A stretch of DNA of 64,000 bases from Sclerotinia nivalis (Eukaryota > Ascomycota > Leotiomycetes > Helotiales > Sclerotiniaceae): NCBI GenBank assembly GCA_029531795.1, contig JAPEIS010000001.1, positions 310,001 to 374,000 of the forward strand. The letters are read 5' to 3'. Positions 10,168 through 22,971 of the stretch are shown here, piece after piece. Below the pieces are notes generated by a model. It was not told where the DNA came from and did no database searches. It worked only from the letters and a program-made list of their open reading frames with translations. The translations under genes were made by a program, and so were the position numbers. Within the stretch, counting starts at the first letter, position 1. Each line of letters opens with the position of its first letter.

Positions 10168-11859
10168 ATGGATGATCCTGTCGAAGCTTTTACGTCCATC
10201 ACAGGGCAATCAGAAGCTGTGGCAAGACAGTATCTGGGAATGACCGACAACAACTATGAACAGGCAATAGGATTATTCTTTGAAGCACCTGAACTCGCCA
10301 ACAGCAACAATGATACTTCTCACCAAACGCCACCACAAATACCTACTTCTACCAGACCACAAAGATCCACGACTCGTGCCCAGCAAAATTCATCTGTGGT
10401 GGTAAATTTGGATTCCGACGATGATATGGAAGTGGATGATGGCAACAGTGATGAGGAGGACTCTGAGGCCGCAACAGCTGCTGCTATTGCACGCGCGGCG
10501 GAAGTAGAGGACGATGCGGCTATGGCGCGGAGGATGCAAGAAGAGCTTTATGCTGGTGGAGATGCAAGTGGCGGTTTCGATGCAGAAGGCGTGAGAGCAC
10601 CTATTGCGAGAACGACTGAGACACTTGTTGGTGGCCCAGGAGGCTGGGATGAAGATGATGATATACACAATACTGTTCTGGAGCAAATGAGACTTCGAGC
10701 ACAAGCCAGAGCGCCTGGAGGTGGAGGCTCAGGTAAGGAGGATTTGTTAACATTTTTGCATCCTATGTGCTAACAGTAACCAGCTCGAACGGGAATTTTC
10801 AACCAACGAGCCGTTCCGTCGATTTGGGACCAAGAAAGCGAAGGTTTGGCACAGGCTACTGGAGGAGCTTCGGAAGGATCTAGTAAGAATGCCCGCCTTG
10901 CGGAACTCTTCAGACCACCATTCGACTTAATGTACAAATTGCCTTGGGATTCGGCTCGCGAGGAGGGAAAAGAGTCTGGAAAATGGATTTTAGTCAATAT
11001 ACAAGACAACTCTATCTTCGACTGCCAGTCTTTAAATCGCGATATATGGAAAGACCCTGGCATCAAAGATGTCGTGAAGGAGAATTTCATATTCATGCAA
11101 TATTCCAAGGATGACCCCAGGGGGAACCAATACATTCAGTACTACTTTCCACAGAAAGATAGTGATGCTGCATATCCTCACATTGCTATCGTTGACCCAA
11201 GAACTGGCGAGCAGGTAAAGGTTTGGTCAGGACCTCCAGTACCAAAACCGGCAGAGTTCCTCATGCAATTGGTTGAGTTTCTAGATCGTTATAGTCTCGA
11301 TCCTTCCAAGAAAAATCCAGTCGCGAGACGAAAACCGGAGAAGTCAAAGTCGCTAGATGTCACTAAGCTCACCGAGGAGGAGATGCTTAACCTAGCATTG
11401 CAAAACAGTCTCGCGAACAACGGAACAAGTGGGCCTAAAGCGGATGATCCAGATGACCTCACAAAGAGCTTCGGGGATGTTGGCAAAGGAAAGGGTAAAG
11501 AGGTTGAGGAGGAAACTTCAGAGGCAGCCGAGCCCTCTCAAAATAGCTCTAGCGAATTAGCCTCGCCATTCTCTCAGATTGCTTCCGACAGACCGCATAC
11601 CGAACCCGAAGGCCCTCTTTCGCAGAGCACGCGCATCCAGTTCAGACACGCCAATGGTCGTGTTGTTCATAGATTTAGACTCGACGATACAGTACGCCGC
11701 ATCTACGAATGGCTAAAATCGGATCCACTGGAGGGCAAAGCAGGGGTTCCTTTTGAGCTCAGAAGCGCTGGCAAAGATTTGATAGATTCTTTGGACGAAA
11801 CGGTTAAAGTTGCGGGACTCAATAATGGTACCGTGATGGTGGAGTTTATCGAGGACTGA
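10168..11859 (+). CDS. UBA-UAS-UBX domain protein (Ubx5/UBXN7-like), 546 aa
   Basis: Two exons (10168-10732, 10784-11859) encode 546 residues. The N-terminus (MDDPVEAFTSITGQSEAVAR, then ARQYLGMTDNNYEQAIGLFF) is a UBA-like helical bundle. An acidic linker and an Ala-rich helix follow (MARRMQEELYAGG). Residues ~215-345 form a UAS thioredoxin-like domain (KWILVNIQDNSIFDCQSLNR, YPHIAIVDPRTGEQV). The short segment LTEEEMLNLALQNSL looks like a ubiquitin-interacting motif. The C-terminus (RIQFRHANGRVVHRFRLDD, GTVMVEF) is a UBX beta-grasp domain. The family links ubiquitylated clients to the Cdc48/p97 ATPase. The domain order matches UBXN7 and yeast Ubx5. There is no sign of damage. Confidence 0.94.
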
Positions 11860-13441
11860 GGTTTCCTTTGAATTCTCAGGGATCATTGATACCAAAGGGA
11901 TTGCTTGCATCGCAGGTTGACGTAATAATGGGCTATTCACACCGTATGTGGAATAATATGCCCAATTCCCTGAAGGCCAGTCTATGATTTCCAATCAAGA
12001 ATAGCATATTGGGAGGATAATTCACTTTTCTTATTTTCGCATATGAGTTCCATCTCATCATTGTGCATAGACGGGACTTACCAGCAAGGATAATAGGACT
12101 GCTGGGCTATTAGATTTATGAGAATGAGAAACGAGAATATCATGATATTGATGAAATCACTTGTAATGACATTATAGTATGTTCTGGGTGACAGTGAAGT
12201 TCTTGCTGATCCAACTGGTTAGAAATAAGTCTCATGCTCGAATAATGATTGTAACATGCAAGTAGGTCTTGTCTACCTAGTCTCGAGCTAGTTAGTACCG
12301 GTAACTCTTTTGAATCATGTGAATTCTAGTCCGATATGCTAGGTTGGAATGAGCATTCACAGCGTCAATGCAATATGATGAAATGCCTTCGAATATTCTA
12401 CCTAAAGCTTGAACCGGTCCATCGTTTATGCAGGTTCACGAAAAAAAAAGAATCCGGAAGCGCTGGATCGACGCGCTACCGTTATTAACCCCTGAAATTG
12501 TTGATGTTTGGCGAAGTGGGTGAGTTCAATTTAACCTTTACACAAAAGGATTGGTTGATTGAGCTGGTTGGCTGGTAGACAAGATGCGTAATAAATCAAC
12601 ATGACAACAAAGAGAGCCCATTCATGAAAATAATAAGCAATCAAACAAATGTAAATGTAGGTAGGTTAAAAAATATCTATCTTCTAGAATTTCTATTTGT
12701 TCTTAGCGGATGCTCGAGGATCAACAATATCAAACTTGAGATTGAAGAGAAGAGTCATAATTCTCAAAAAACAGACTTCACTTCATCCCTCCTTCATATC
12801 GACCACCACCCGTACTTGTGAACTGCATTCGTTGCTCAACAGCCAGCCAATGGTGCTTACCTTCCCCAGATTAATGAAACCGCACATATATTCGTACATG
12901 CCACTTCCCAAGAGTTGCATTCCTTCACAGATAGCTTGAGTTGTTACTTCTTTTCGATTCGTACACAATCATTTTCTGCCCCTTTCGCCAAAAGTTTTAC
13001 GATATTCACGATTTTCAATACTACACGACAAGCTTCGACATTCAATCTCTTTCTTCTCTATTTGATATAGTGATATACACCCTCGGTAGCTGTTGACCCC
13101 ACCATACCAATACTGTACACCGCGTTCCTAGGTCCAGGCCCCCGATTCCCTTGTACAATTTGCCCTCCCGCAGAGAAAAGAGAAAAGAAACCGACGTTTT
13201 TCTTTCCGTTATTGGTATATGAGACGATAACGGGGTTAATCTGACTCGTGTTTGGTATCTCACCTCGGACCATAGGCCAAGTCAATTCACTTCCGCGATC
13301 CCTCCCTGGGTTGGAGAGCGACAAAATATCAGCGGGGTGCTCCCAGTAAAACTCGGACAACAAACCGACAACACAACCTGACATCAGAAGTGGTGTTGTC
13401 TCATTTTTCTTTCCTAATTATATCGAGTTTGATTTCGAAGG
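11860..13441. other. intergenic and probable long leader of the kinase gene
   Basis: About 1.6 kb without a supported gene. The 3' part (from ~12,980) is CT-rich, leader-like sequence preceding the kinase ATG. A minus-strand open frame at 13058-13384 has no recognisable domain and overlaps this leader, so it is not called. Confidence 0.4.
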
Positions 13442-15753
13442 ATGACGCATGAGATGAGTGGTGTCGTGGATCCTGAGACTTTGTACACAAAGCAGAATTG
13501 CATCGGTATGTCTACATATACTTTTATAACTCTGTAGAGGCTCATTTTTATAGGTGGTGGTAGTTTTGGTAAGGTTTACAAAGGGTATGTTTTCTTCAAT
13601 CTGCCAATCGCGAATCCAATTCTTCACATAGGCCATGTACTGATTTCCAACAGAGTTGACAAGCGCACTGGGCAGGCTGTAGCCATAAAAGTTATCGATG
13701 TCGAAAATGCCGAAGATGAAGTCGAAGATATTATTCAAGAGATCTCTATTCTTTCCGAATTACATTCCCCGTTCGTTACGCAATATTATGGATCATATCT
13801 TAGAGGTTCAGATCTTTGGATCGTTATGGAATTTTGTTCGGGTGGTAGCTGTGGAGACTTGATGAAGCCGGGTTTGATACAGGAGGAATATATTTCAATT
13901 ATCATACGGGAACTTTTACTGGGCTTGGATTATCTTCATGGGGATAAGAAGCTTCATAGAGATATCAAAGGTTCGCGCAATTTCCTCTGGTAGCTTGGTT
14001 TCGGATCTGAGGAGCTAACATTGAGGGGGTAGCTGCCAATGTTCTACTAGGCGCCAATGGACAAGTCAAGCTGGCAGATTTTGGTGTTTCGGGTCAATTG
14101 TCCGCTACCATGACCAAGAAGAATACATTTGTTGGAACACCATTCTGGATGGCCCCGGAAGTTATCAAGCAATCTGGTTATGATCACAAAGCGGATATAT
14201 GGTCTCTGGGCATTACAGCACTCGAACTAGCGAATGGCGAACCTCCATACTCCGATATCCATCCAATGAAAGTTTTGTTTCTCATCCCAAAAAATGCTCC
14301 ACCAAAGTTGGAAGGGAACTTTACAAAGGCTTTCAAAGAATTTGTCGAATTGTGCCTTCAACGAGACCCGAGGGAACGTCCGTCTGCTAGAGAATTACTG
14401 AAGCATCCTTTTGTGCGAAGAGCGAAGAAAACCTCATACTTGACGGAATTGATAGAGAGATATGAACGCTGGGCGGTGCATCATAAGGGTGACGATGATG
14501 ACTCGGATAATGAACGAGAAGAAGCACCCCGACCTAAACCTGTCAATGAAGACTTATGGGATTTCGGTACGGTCCGACCGGTTGGTGGAAGAGTAAATGG
14601 TAGGGTTGGATTGAATACTATGGGTGAATCTGCCACGAATGCAAGGGCATCGAGGTCATCATCAGAGGAAGACAATTATGCAGAGCGTCCGCGACAGCAG
14701 TCGCCTTCGAAAACGAAAGAGTCCGGATATGTCTCCAGTATTGAAACTGTCAAAGCAACAAACTCTCCTGTAGACGCACAACCCAGGCAGCCTTCCCCAC
14801 AGAGACGGCCTGTTCCAAGTATGCAGACTCCAATGTCTCCTACCAAGATTCCTCTTCCACCGTCACCGGAGAAGTTTAAACCTCCAGGATTGGAAACACC
14901 CAGAATGGTCGCGCCGACCTATATAAATAGACAGGTTTCCGAATCTCCTGATTACGATCGTACATTGCAAGAGCAACTCCAGAAAGATATGGGATTTCTG
15001 AAACTCGGTGAACCATCTCCTCCCCCATTGCGAATAACCCCATCTACCGCTCCAATACCAATACAGTACACAAATCAAAATACACCACCTGCAGCGGTAC
15101 CACGGCCCTATACACAACAATCACTACCAAAGCTCGCCCCTATTAAATTACCTGAAATTCCTCCATTCCGCGGCAGCGGCCAACCTCAACCACTCCAACA
15201 AAGACTACCAAATCAAGTGCCTAATCCAGAGCCTCGGAAGCAGCAACAGCATCAACCACTTCCATTACCACCTCATCCTACAGGGCTTCAAAACATAAGT
15301 CTACGCCAGGCAGGTCAGCAGCCATTACCTGCATTACCGTCAAAGAAATTACGCAATACTCCTTCTCAAGAAAGCATTTCATCTCAATCTTCTAGAGCTC
15401 CATCCTCTATGCCTTCACCTGCCCCTACTAGTCCTACGGGAGAACTTGATGCATTGAACGATGTGATATTTCCCGCTCTTGAAGAAGCACTTAAACGACG
15501 TCAGTATCGCCTACAAAATGCTTTCCGAGCGACTGGAGCCACACCAAAGCAGCAGAGAGCGCAAGCTGCTCACGAAAAATTACGAAAATTGGTGTATAAG
15601 CTTGCACATGTGTGCAAAGAAATCGACCATTGGGACAAACAGGAACCGGTGGGAATGGGGAAAGATGTGGATGTCTTCCTCGAAGGATTATTAGAAGAAA
15701 TTCTAGTCCGGGTTGAACCGGCTGATGAGGAAGATCTTGATGTGAGACGATGA
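13442..15753 (+). CDS. Ste20-like (GCK group) serine/threonine kinase, 710 aa
   Basis: Four exons (13442-13505, 13554-13584, 13654-13970, 14033-15753) sum to 711 codons. The N-terminal kinase domain has every key motif: [13 protein letters not shown] (P-loop), [10 protein letters not shown] (Lys), [12 protein letters not shown] (alpha-C Glu), HRDIKAAN (catalytic loop), DFG, and GTPFWMAPE, the Ste20 signature. A long Pro/Gln/Ser-rich disordered region (~300-580) follows. A conserved C-terminal helical domain ([37 protein letters not shown]) resembles fungal Kic1/Nak1/POD-6 germinal-centre kinases, which control polarity and septation in the MOR/NDR network. Which paralogue it is cannot be decided by eye. 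The first two exons are short (64 and 31 nt). Confidence 0.92.
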
Positions 15754-17688
15754 AATGCAAAATTATGATTTGAATGTATGATGCATGAGGAATGAAGGAA
15801 TATGGTTATCACGATGAATGGATGGGTCGGTTAGGTACTAACTGGCCTCTATTATATGAGGCGTTGGTCGGCAGAATTTGATATTCCAAGAGAGCATGGA
15901 TTGTTTTATTTTAAGTATTCCAGCTTGCAGGAGATGTTATTCATTAATATTATAAAATTGAAGATGATGACTCCAGTTATTCGTTCACAAAATGCTCAAA
16001 TGCAATGTCTGGAATTCTCTTGGTGTTAGAGTAGATGAAGGAGGGGGGCTCTTTATGGGATTAGGTACAAGTATACATGAAATGGAAAATATCGCTTAAT
16101 TGTTGCGGTCTCCCGATCTCAGGGGTGAGGATAGTTTTCCTGATCAACAGCCCTTCTATAAGAGGTGCGTATATGCTAACGTATAAGGACAAGCTAGTAA
16201 CCATATTTTTGTGGTAGCATGTATTTTTAATAGGGTATATAGTATTTCGCAATATCATTGTGTTGTGAGGTAAATACTCTAGTGGGTCACTCAATTATGC
16301 TTATATTATTGGTTTGATAAGGTGTATATTGATGATGATGTTGTTGTTGATGCTGATGTTAGTATATATGCTATTATGAGGTTTTGATGAGATATGGATG
16401 TATATCTGTATGTATGTATGTTATATAGAGGGTCGAGAAAGTTCTCGATGGGTTTAAGGATTTAGATCTAAGAGAAATGTGTTTGAGATTGGTATCTCGG
16501 ATGAGAATATATGGCTGCGGACCTCGGGAAGTACGGATGTTCTCACGGTGGATTGGAGGTATGAGATGTTTTTTGAGGTATCTAGTATTCACTTTTTATT
16601 TCTGTCTGGGTACATAGTCTGCATGGACAGCTCATGTCTTCTCCTTGTGTGGTCTTCGCTGACTCTGCGAAGGTAGTTCAGCTTCCTTTCGTGCTAATTT
16701 TTGGTACTTTGTGGTATATTCACTTGGTGTCCCGCTCCGCTCCGCTGAGCCTATGGGAGAGGCCTTTTTCGCTCCTGCTTTCTTTGGTGCACTTGGGTTT
16801 TCCTGTCCAAGAGCTGAATTTTCTTCTACCCCGCCCGCTTGGAATTTTACTTAGCTACTTACACCTCGCTGTCGTTCCTCTTCTTTCCTCCTACAACCTT
16901 GCACTTCATTTCTTCATCTCCTCCAAACCCCATCTTCAACAATCACCTTTGCTTAGCATCATATTGCTCCTTCGCGTTGGATATTGCATACTTTTGCAAA
17001 AATAACTTGACCTAAGACCATTACTATTTTCTTTTTACCTTTCGAATCACAGTTCGTTCCGCGGCGTTGCGCTTTACGAGTTCAACGTGCCATCTTTAAA
17101 GAAATCTTCTCCGGCTTTTATGCTCCTTTTAGAACAATTGATTATCTTCAATAAAAACTTCTCTCCGAATATTATCTTACTTCTTTACGTTGGCTTTCTA
17201 TCACTATATTTTATTTCTTGAGAAGTCACTTGATATCTAGTTATTGCCATTGTTTTTAGATTTGACTTCACGGCAATCTACTCACAAAATTTACTTTGGA
17301 TCTTCGATACCATCTTCGATCTTGAAGTTCTTTTTCGAACACTTTACTTTTGATCTTCGACAGCCGTCTTCTCTCGAGATCATTTTACTCCTAGGCGTTG
17401 ACTTTCCACCACTGCTTCTTGCTTTTGTAGAAGTTTCTATCTAGCATAAAGAGGACCTCGCACTTTGGATGATTCACCGTCGATGGGAGTGATATCTGAA
17501 TAAGTTACCAACACGAATTTTTGAGATTGACCTGGCCCGTTCAACCTATCAATCCTGAGGGGAGAATTCCAAAGTTAATCGGCAGCATTTATCGACGTTT
17601 CTACTCAAGCTTGTCATCTTCATATTTCTGAAAATACATTCTACCATACCACAAATCTCATTACTTAGATTTTACAATTCGCTTCATC
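15754..17688. other. intergenic and long CT-rich leader with three decayed repeats
   Basis: The 5' half is the kinase 3' flank and AT-rich spacer. From about 16,640 the plus strand becomes strongly CT-rich, as in long fungal 5' leaders, up to the ATG at 17689. Three diverged copies of a ~36-nt segment, with core tattatcttactcctttacg and CGTTGG plus CTTTC, occur near 16,958, 17,178 and 17,377. The open frame at 16634-17005 is a by-product of the CT-rich strand. Confidence 0.45.
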
Positions 17689-20027
17689 ATGACGACGGAC
17701 AAACTTGCTCTCGGTGGTCAGGACAGTCTTTCTTCAGCCTCCTCGTCTTCTTCTTCAAACACTCTTGTTCTTCGGCTACGAGAAGGAGAAGCAAACCACG
17801 GATTCGATATGCAATTTAGCGACATTATCGACGTAGACATTCGCAATAAAGTTACAGCATTACTCCCATTTTATCCATCTTATCCTCTTCTTTATCTTGT
17901 TTACGTACTCGTTAGGAGTAACCGAATGTTGGATGAAGCTCAAGACTTTCTCGAAAACACACACCGAGACCGGGCCCAATACCTACCGATCGCTTCTATG
18001 ACAGATCTTGAGGATATCAAGGACGCTGAAATGCGCGACAAAGTTGAAAAAATTAGGACAGTTATTCCATGCGTAACTGTCTGGTGGGCCTATTATACCT
18101 TGAAGGTGTGTGATGGGAATATGGATTGTGCTACTATTCTATTACTTGAGAACATCATCGATACCTCCAAGGACCCTGTGACACAGGTAGCTTCAGTATC
18201 CGCTACTCCTGTCAGCTCGCCAATGAGTCCTAGAAGCAGCGGTAATGTGCTTGCGGGACCACCGGTGGATTCGCAGTCAGATTCAGATAGCCAGATGTTC
18301 GATTGTACGACACCTAGCCCGAATAGTGGCAGTGAGTCGTTTCAGACTAAGCCGTCCTCTCTTAAGCCATTATCCCGAACACCAAATCGTTTATTCGTCA
18401 ATATAAGCGATGATGAGGAATACTCTACAGAAGAAACTGCTACTATGAGTGCCAGCCCTGATTCCAATCGACGAGGGGTATCTACGGACAAGGGCAAAGG
18501 CGTGGACAGATCAGACCCTGCGGACTACAACTCCGACATTGATATGAACGAAGTTCCACCATTCGAGGAAAAGTCTCAAGCAAAGAAACGTCATGAGAAA
18601 CAAAATAGCAACTGCAAGTTCTGTGGCAAAGAACTAGGAAACTGGTTGGTGCGAGCCGGCCACGAAAATTTATGCCGTATGAGGACAAGACAAGTTTGTG
18701 TGAAGTGTAAGAAAGAAGTCTCCAAGTCGAATATCAGAAGGCATGAAGCCAGATGTGATGGTCGTCGAACTTCAAGACGCGATGGCCTGGAATTCAAAGA
18801 GCGTGATGTATACGCAAGGCCGTCTGTTTCTCCTGGCGGTTCTACAGATTTCGAGTCGGAAGACCCTCCTACAGAAGACCAGTTGCAAAAAGTGAAAAGA
18901 ATGCGAGAATTCCTTCCTCATCTTTCGGTTGATCAATGTATCGAATCTTTAGGGCTGTGCGATGATAATGTTGAGGATGCCATAGATTTGGAAATGGAGG
19001 CATCGGCATCTGGTGAAGAAGATGATGACCGGGGCTCTTGCAGCCAAAAGGTCATTCCGGCGAAGAGAAAAATAGGAAATTTATTGGTAGGTCGAGCTTG
19101 GACTATTATAATTTGAGGTATTTTCTGACAAGGGTTAGGAGGAGCGTGTCACCAAAAAGTCTCGTACTCAAGTCAGTGACAGAGAAGCAAGTTTAGAGCC
19201 CGCAAGCCAATGGATCAAGTATGAGTCACCTTCTATTGTTTGGATATTTGATGGAAATTCTAATCATGCTTTACAGAACCACCTTTCTTGGTCTTTGTCA
19301 GGACTCAACCAATATTACCGTTGTTCATCTTGCTGGCTCAGAAAGCAGACAAGTTCCGACGAAGCTTATTTGCGACAACGCGAAAACTTTGAAAGATATG
19401 ATCAGCATGGGAGATCAGAAATTAGCACCGCAGGAAATTTCTCTCCTAGATGTCGAAGCAACTCTATTCGATGCCATCATTCAATACATGGTCTGCCGCA
19501 ACGCCTCACTTGGTTCTCACTTGAGCCAGACACAGAAGATTACATCAATTGTAAATTTTCTAGTCCTCGCAAACAAACTCAAAGTTGCAGGACCAGCAAC
19601 TACCATGTTTCAAACTCTTGAAGCCATCTTGAAAGAAGAACGTAAGGGCCCTTATCCCCCAAGCGCCCTGAAAGTCGATCATGTAAATAAAGTCTTCTTG
19701 ACTTTTGAGGCTGGTCATCCCATTCGAAAACTGTTTGTTAGGGCGTCAGTACGACCATTTCTCAAAACTAAAAACGAAGATACCGCCGATGAAGAGGATT
19801 CCGACAATAACTCTGAAGTCGAGGCGGGCAATATCGAACATGATGGAAACAAGCCAGCGCATCTTGCGTGGAAGTTGAACAACGATTTCGCAATAGCTTT
19901 ATTGGCAAAAGTTCACGAGACCACTAGCAACAGAGAAACGAGACCAACGAATAAAAATAGTAGAAATACTAAAAACCTGAGCGAGTACTTTAAAGATCCG
20001 CTCGATGGTAGCTGGTTTACTCTTTAA
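17689..20027 (+). CDS. multidomain protein: three CUE-like segments, Cys/His zinc module, BTB-like C-terminus, 742 aa
   Basis: Three exons (17689-19086, 19139-19218, 19277-20027) sum to 743 codons. Three similar helical segments recur: ~50-90 (IRNKVTALLPFYPSYP with MLDEAQDFLEN), ~118-155 (VEKIRTVIPCVTVWWAYYTL with NMDCATILLLE) and ~401-440 (VKRMREFLPHLSVDQCIESL with NVEDAIDLEME). Each has the pattern of a CUE/UBA-like three-helix bundle. Residues ~306-357 hold two linked Cys/His units (CKFCGKE..GHENLC and CVKCKKE..RRHEARC). After a basic stretch (PAKRKIG, TKKSRTQ), the third exon resembles a BTB/POZ fold (ITVVHLAGSESRQVPTKLIC, LLDVEATLFDAIIQYMVC). I do not know a named family with this order. 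A role as a ubiquitin-linked adaptor is only inference. Confidence 0.8.
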
Positions 20028-20321
20028 GTAACCTGAAATTTCCTTCAGCGTGATAATGGAATCACTTCATGCGCTTCTCTTTTGTTCTCTAACTCGGTCT
20101 CGTAGCTCAAGTAGTGATTTCGCCTCATAGCCGAAGCTGAAAAGCTGGTTGTGTGATGAGGTTGGGATGAGGTTATTACATTCAAGTGTTCTCACAGTGT
20201 TTTCACTGTTGGATCTCCTACCCTTGTGCATTATTACTTCGTTGCTGTGTTGGGCCGGGTTGTGGCTTGGGCTTTCAGCTTGGGTGTACGCGCAGATGAT
20301 ATCGAGAGGGACATGATCTAA

Positions 20322-20364
20322 CCTGATCTGACCTGATCTGACCTGACCTGACCTGATCTGACCT
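20322..20364. repeat. acctgatctg / acctg tandem repeat
   Basis: Five to six tandem units of acctgatctg or its half unit acctg read across this 43-nt tract. Degenerate first and last units (ctaacctgat, gacctcatgc) frame it. Confidence 0.85.
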
Positions 20365-20888
20365 CATGCAGCAATATTTTCATTCATCCGACAGGAATTC
20401 TCTTCCTGCTGTCATTATTCATTTTTACACAAAAGATTCGCGGGGAGGAGATACGAGAAGATAGATACGATACGAAAAGTCCTAGCAGTGCATCATCCAC
20501 ATATCCTCCTAGCATTGAGCGGAAAGTGGAGGAGCGAAAGCTTAATTTTCTGGTGGGAAGTCTGGGGCGGGGTGGAGCGGAATATAGTCGGGTAGATATA
20601 GGGATATTAGCAGATGCTATAATGAAAATGGTGATGCTTGTTATATGTGTTATGGTGTGGACGTATTATTATGTGAATGTCCATGTGCTTTCGTTGCATA
20701 TACCTTGTAAAGAGCTAATGGATGGTTGACCTCCCACTTCGCTCTCTTTCTTCTCATCTTCTCTCATCGGTATTCACATTTATGTTCATGTTCATCAGCT
20801 TAGTAATATAGAAACCTTATATTGTGTAGTGTGAAAAAGTTAATAGCTATTTATTTAGGATTAGACTGATTAGTTGTGCTCTGGATCT

Positions 20889-20926
20889 CTTCATCCTCAT
20901 CCTCATCCTCATCCTCATCCTCATCA
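20889..20926. repeat. tcatcc hexamer microsatellite
   Basis: About six tandem copies of tcatcc on the plus strand. Confidence 0.9.
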
Positions 20927-21387
20927 ACCTTCCTCCATCATCATCATCCCCCGCACCAACAATCTCCACCTCATCGACACCCAAACTCCATAATTTATTT
21001 TACTTTGCATCGCAAATGTAAAAATCACTTCTTTCTAAACCAAACCAAAGCAACCCATCTCAAGGCTATTTATATTTAAACCCAGCGATATCTCATCACG
21101 TTCTATTCTCTTACTCTCGTTTATGTATATTTATATATATATAAATCTGACATCTACTCTATACTTTTGAGTATTGAAATTTGATTAAGATGAGAGAGAG
21201 AGAAAAAGCTATTGATAGTGAAGGTCTTTTTTTCTTTTACTTTTTGGGTTTATGTTTATGATTATGATTATTTTTGTGTTTATTTTTATAGTGATTCAAT
21301 AGTTGGAAATATTTAGACGTATGTACAATTAGGTAGGTGGGTGGGTAGGTGGTAAAGTGTAGAAGAATAGGTTTGTAGAGAAAGCGA

Positions 21388-21441
21388 TGAGTGAGAGGAG
21401 AGATGAGAGGAGAGATGAGAGGAGAGATGAGAGGAGAGATG
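21388..21441. repeat. 12-bp purine minisatellite (gagaggagagat)
   Basis: Four near-identical units of gagaggagagat. A fifth, isolated copy lies near 21,530 (ttgagaggagagatgg). Confidence 0.9.
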
Positions 21442-22093
21442 CGGTATAAGTGATAGCAAATCTAGTTACTAAGTGCATTTTTCTCGATTTCGAAGCTGGG
21501 AAAGGTACTGTGAGTATGTGTATAGTAGATTTGAGAGGAGAGATGGAGGACAGAGACTGGATGAGGATGATGATACTGTTAGGAGGATTGCCTGGTGGAT
21601 TGTTTGATTGGTGTACTGGGAAGGGGGCGAAGAAGAGGTGATGTAGATCATCACACTTCGATTTCAGCTGACTTCTCAACCTTCGTTTTCGCTCTCGTCT
21701 TTCTTATCCTAAGATTGTGATGCTATACATTCGACAAAAGGAGAGAAAATAAACAGTAAAACTAAGGAGATAAGACCAAAGCAAGAAGGATAGTCTGTCA
21801 TGCAGGAAGTTGGCAACGTTGTAAGCTATTTATCTCGATGGCTTGAATAATTTTATCACTTGAATGAAACCATGAATCTCAGGTCTAAAGCATCCAACGC
21901 AATGCGAGTCCCATAGCTGTGGTATGATCTTACTTCGAGACGAGGTAGGGCCTCTGCGACTCCCTATATCACATCAACTTGATATGCCGAAATCGCCAAT
22001 CGAATTCAATGCTTCAGATATATCTAGTTTCTAATATAACACAAAACACATTCAGGTATCATTGCTCCTAATCTCTCTTTATACCCACCCTTC

Positions 22094-22971
22094 CTACATC
22101 AACAATCTCCAAGCACCCAAAATCAACGCCGCCGTACCCGTACAAACACCCATTAACCACTGCAGAGTCTGAAACTTGACACCCTCCAACTTCTCCCTCA
22201 ACCCAGCCACCTCCTGCTCAATCTTCGTTTCCGTTTCCTTGATCTTAAGATCCTGGACATTGGCCTCCTCTCTTATCCTTCCTTTCTCCAAATTTAAATC
22301 CAACCGAACGGAAGCTTGGGTTCGGGAAACCTCGTCGCGGAGACGAGCATTGAGTTTAGCGAGATCATTGGTGAGTCGCTCGTGTGAAGCGCGGGTTGTG
22401 GATGATTCTGTAGAATCTGCGGAGAGGAGCTCGCTGCGGAGCGCCGCGAAATCAACTTTTTGGGTGTAGGTAGCGCGGGCTGCATCTTCCCTGAGGACCA
22501 TTGTGCGAGTTAGGTTTTGGATACTGGTTGAGGTGTTAATTGAGCGCTTTGTGAGCTGAAGAAAGGGAGCAGAGGGGGGGTTGAAGGTTACCTTTCTTCG
22601 ATAACATCGCTCAGTACTTTCATCATAGCTACAGCTTGAGTTTCTGTGAATCCCTCATCTTGTAATCTTTGTACGAACTTTAAAGTATCGAAATGGTGGT
22701 CCCGAGATTGTCGAGGGGTTGCGTGGAATGCTCTTCGGCATGATGGCTCTTGTAATATGCTAGTTCTTGGTTTGTTTCCATTTCCCATTGATCGTGCTCC
22801 GTTTGACGCCTGCTTTCCAGAGACGGGTCCTATAGACTTCCCATTATTGTTTGCTGCGGCGCTGAATGCTCGAACAGTATGCGGGGGTAATGAGGATCGG
22901 GCTTGCCAGCTCAATCTAGGGAGGAGGAATCGAGGTAGTGTTTGTGCGGAGTTTGCAATTGGATTTGCCAT
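22094..22971 (-). CDS. FMP32: mitochondrial inner-membrane coiled-coil protein, FMP32/MCUR1 (DUF1640) family, 269 aa
   Basis: Two exons (22971-22592, 22523-22094) sum to 270 codons. The N-terminus is rich in Arg, Ser and Ala and lacks acidic residues, as in a mitochondrial presequence. The family core begins FDTLKFVQRLQDEGFTETQA and continues AVAMMKVLSDVIEES. A long coiled coil follows, with LNLEKGRIREE and KIKETETKIEQEVAGLREKL, and a C-terminal membrane anchor TLQWLMGVCTGTAALILGAW. Members of the CCDC90/FMP32 family sit in the inner membrane and have been linked to cytochrome c oxidase assembly and, in animals, to the calcium uniporter. The gene is divergent from eIF2-gamma with a 440-nt shared spacer. 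Confidence 0.92.

Larger units (their letters stand above)
20028..22093. other. intergenic, rich in simple repeats
   Basis: This holds the 3' flanks of two convergent genes and about 2 kb of low-complexity DNA: an acctgatctg tract (20,322-20,364), a hexamer tcatcc tract (~20,890-20,926), TA-rich DNA near 21,125, and a 12-bp purine repeat (21,388-21,441). No gene is supported. Confidence 0.5.

Noticed and set aside
13058..13384. 108-codon minus-strand ORF upstream of the kinase.
   Set aside because: It overlaps the CT-rich leader of the kinase gene and has no domain.
16634..17005. 123-codon hydrophobic ORF upstream of the CUE-like/BTB-like gene.
   Set aside because: It arises from a CT-rich leader (Leu/Ser/Pro-heavy text), has no domain, and carries parts of the decayed leader repeats.
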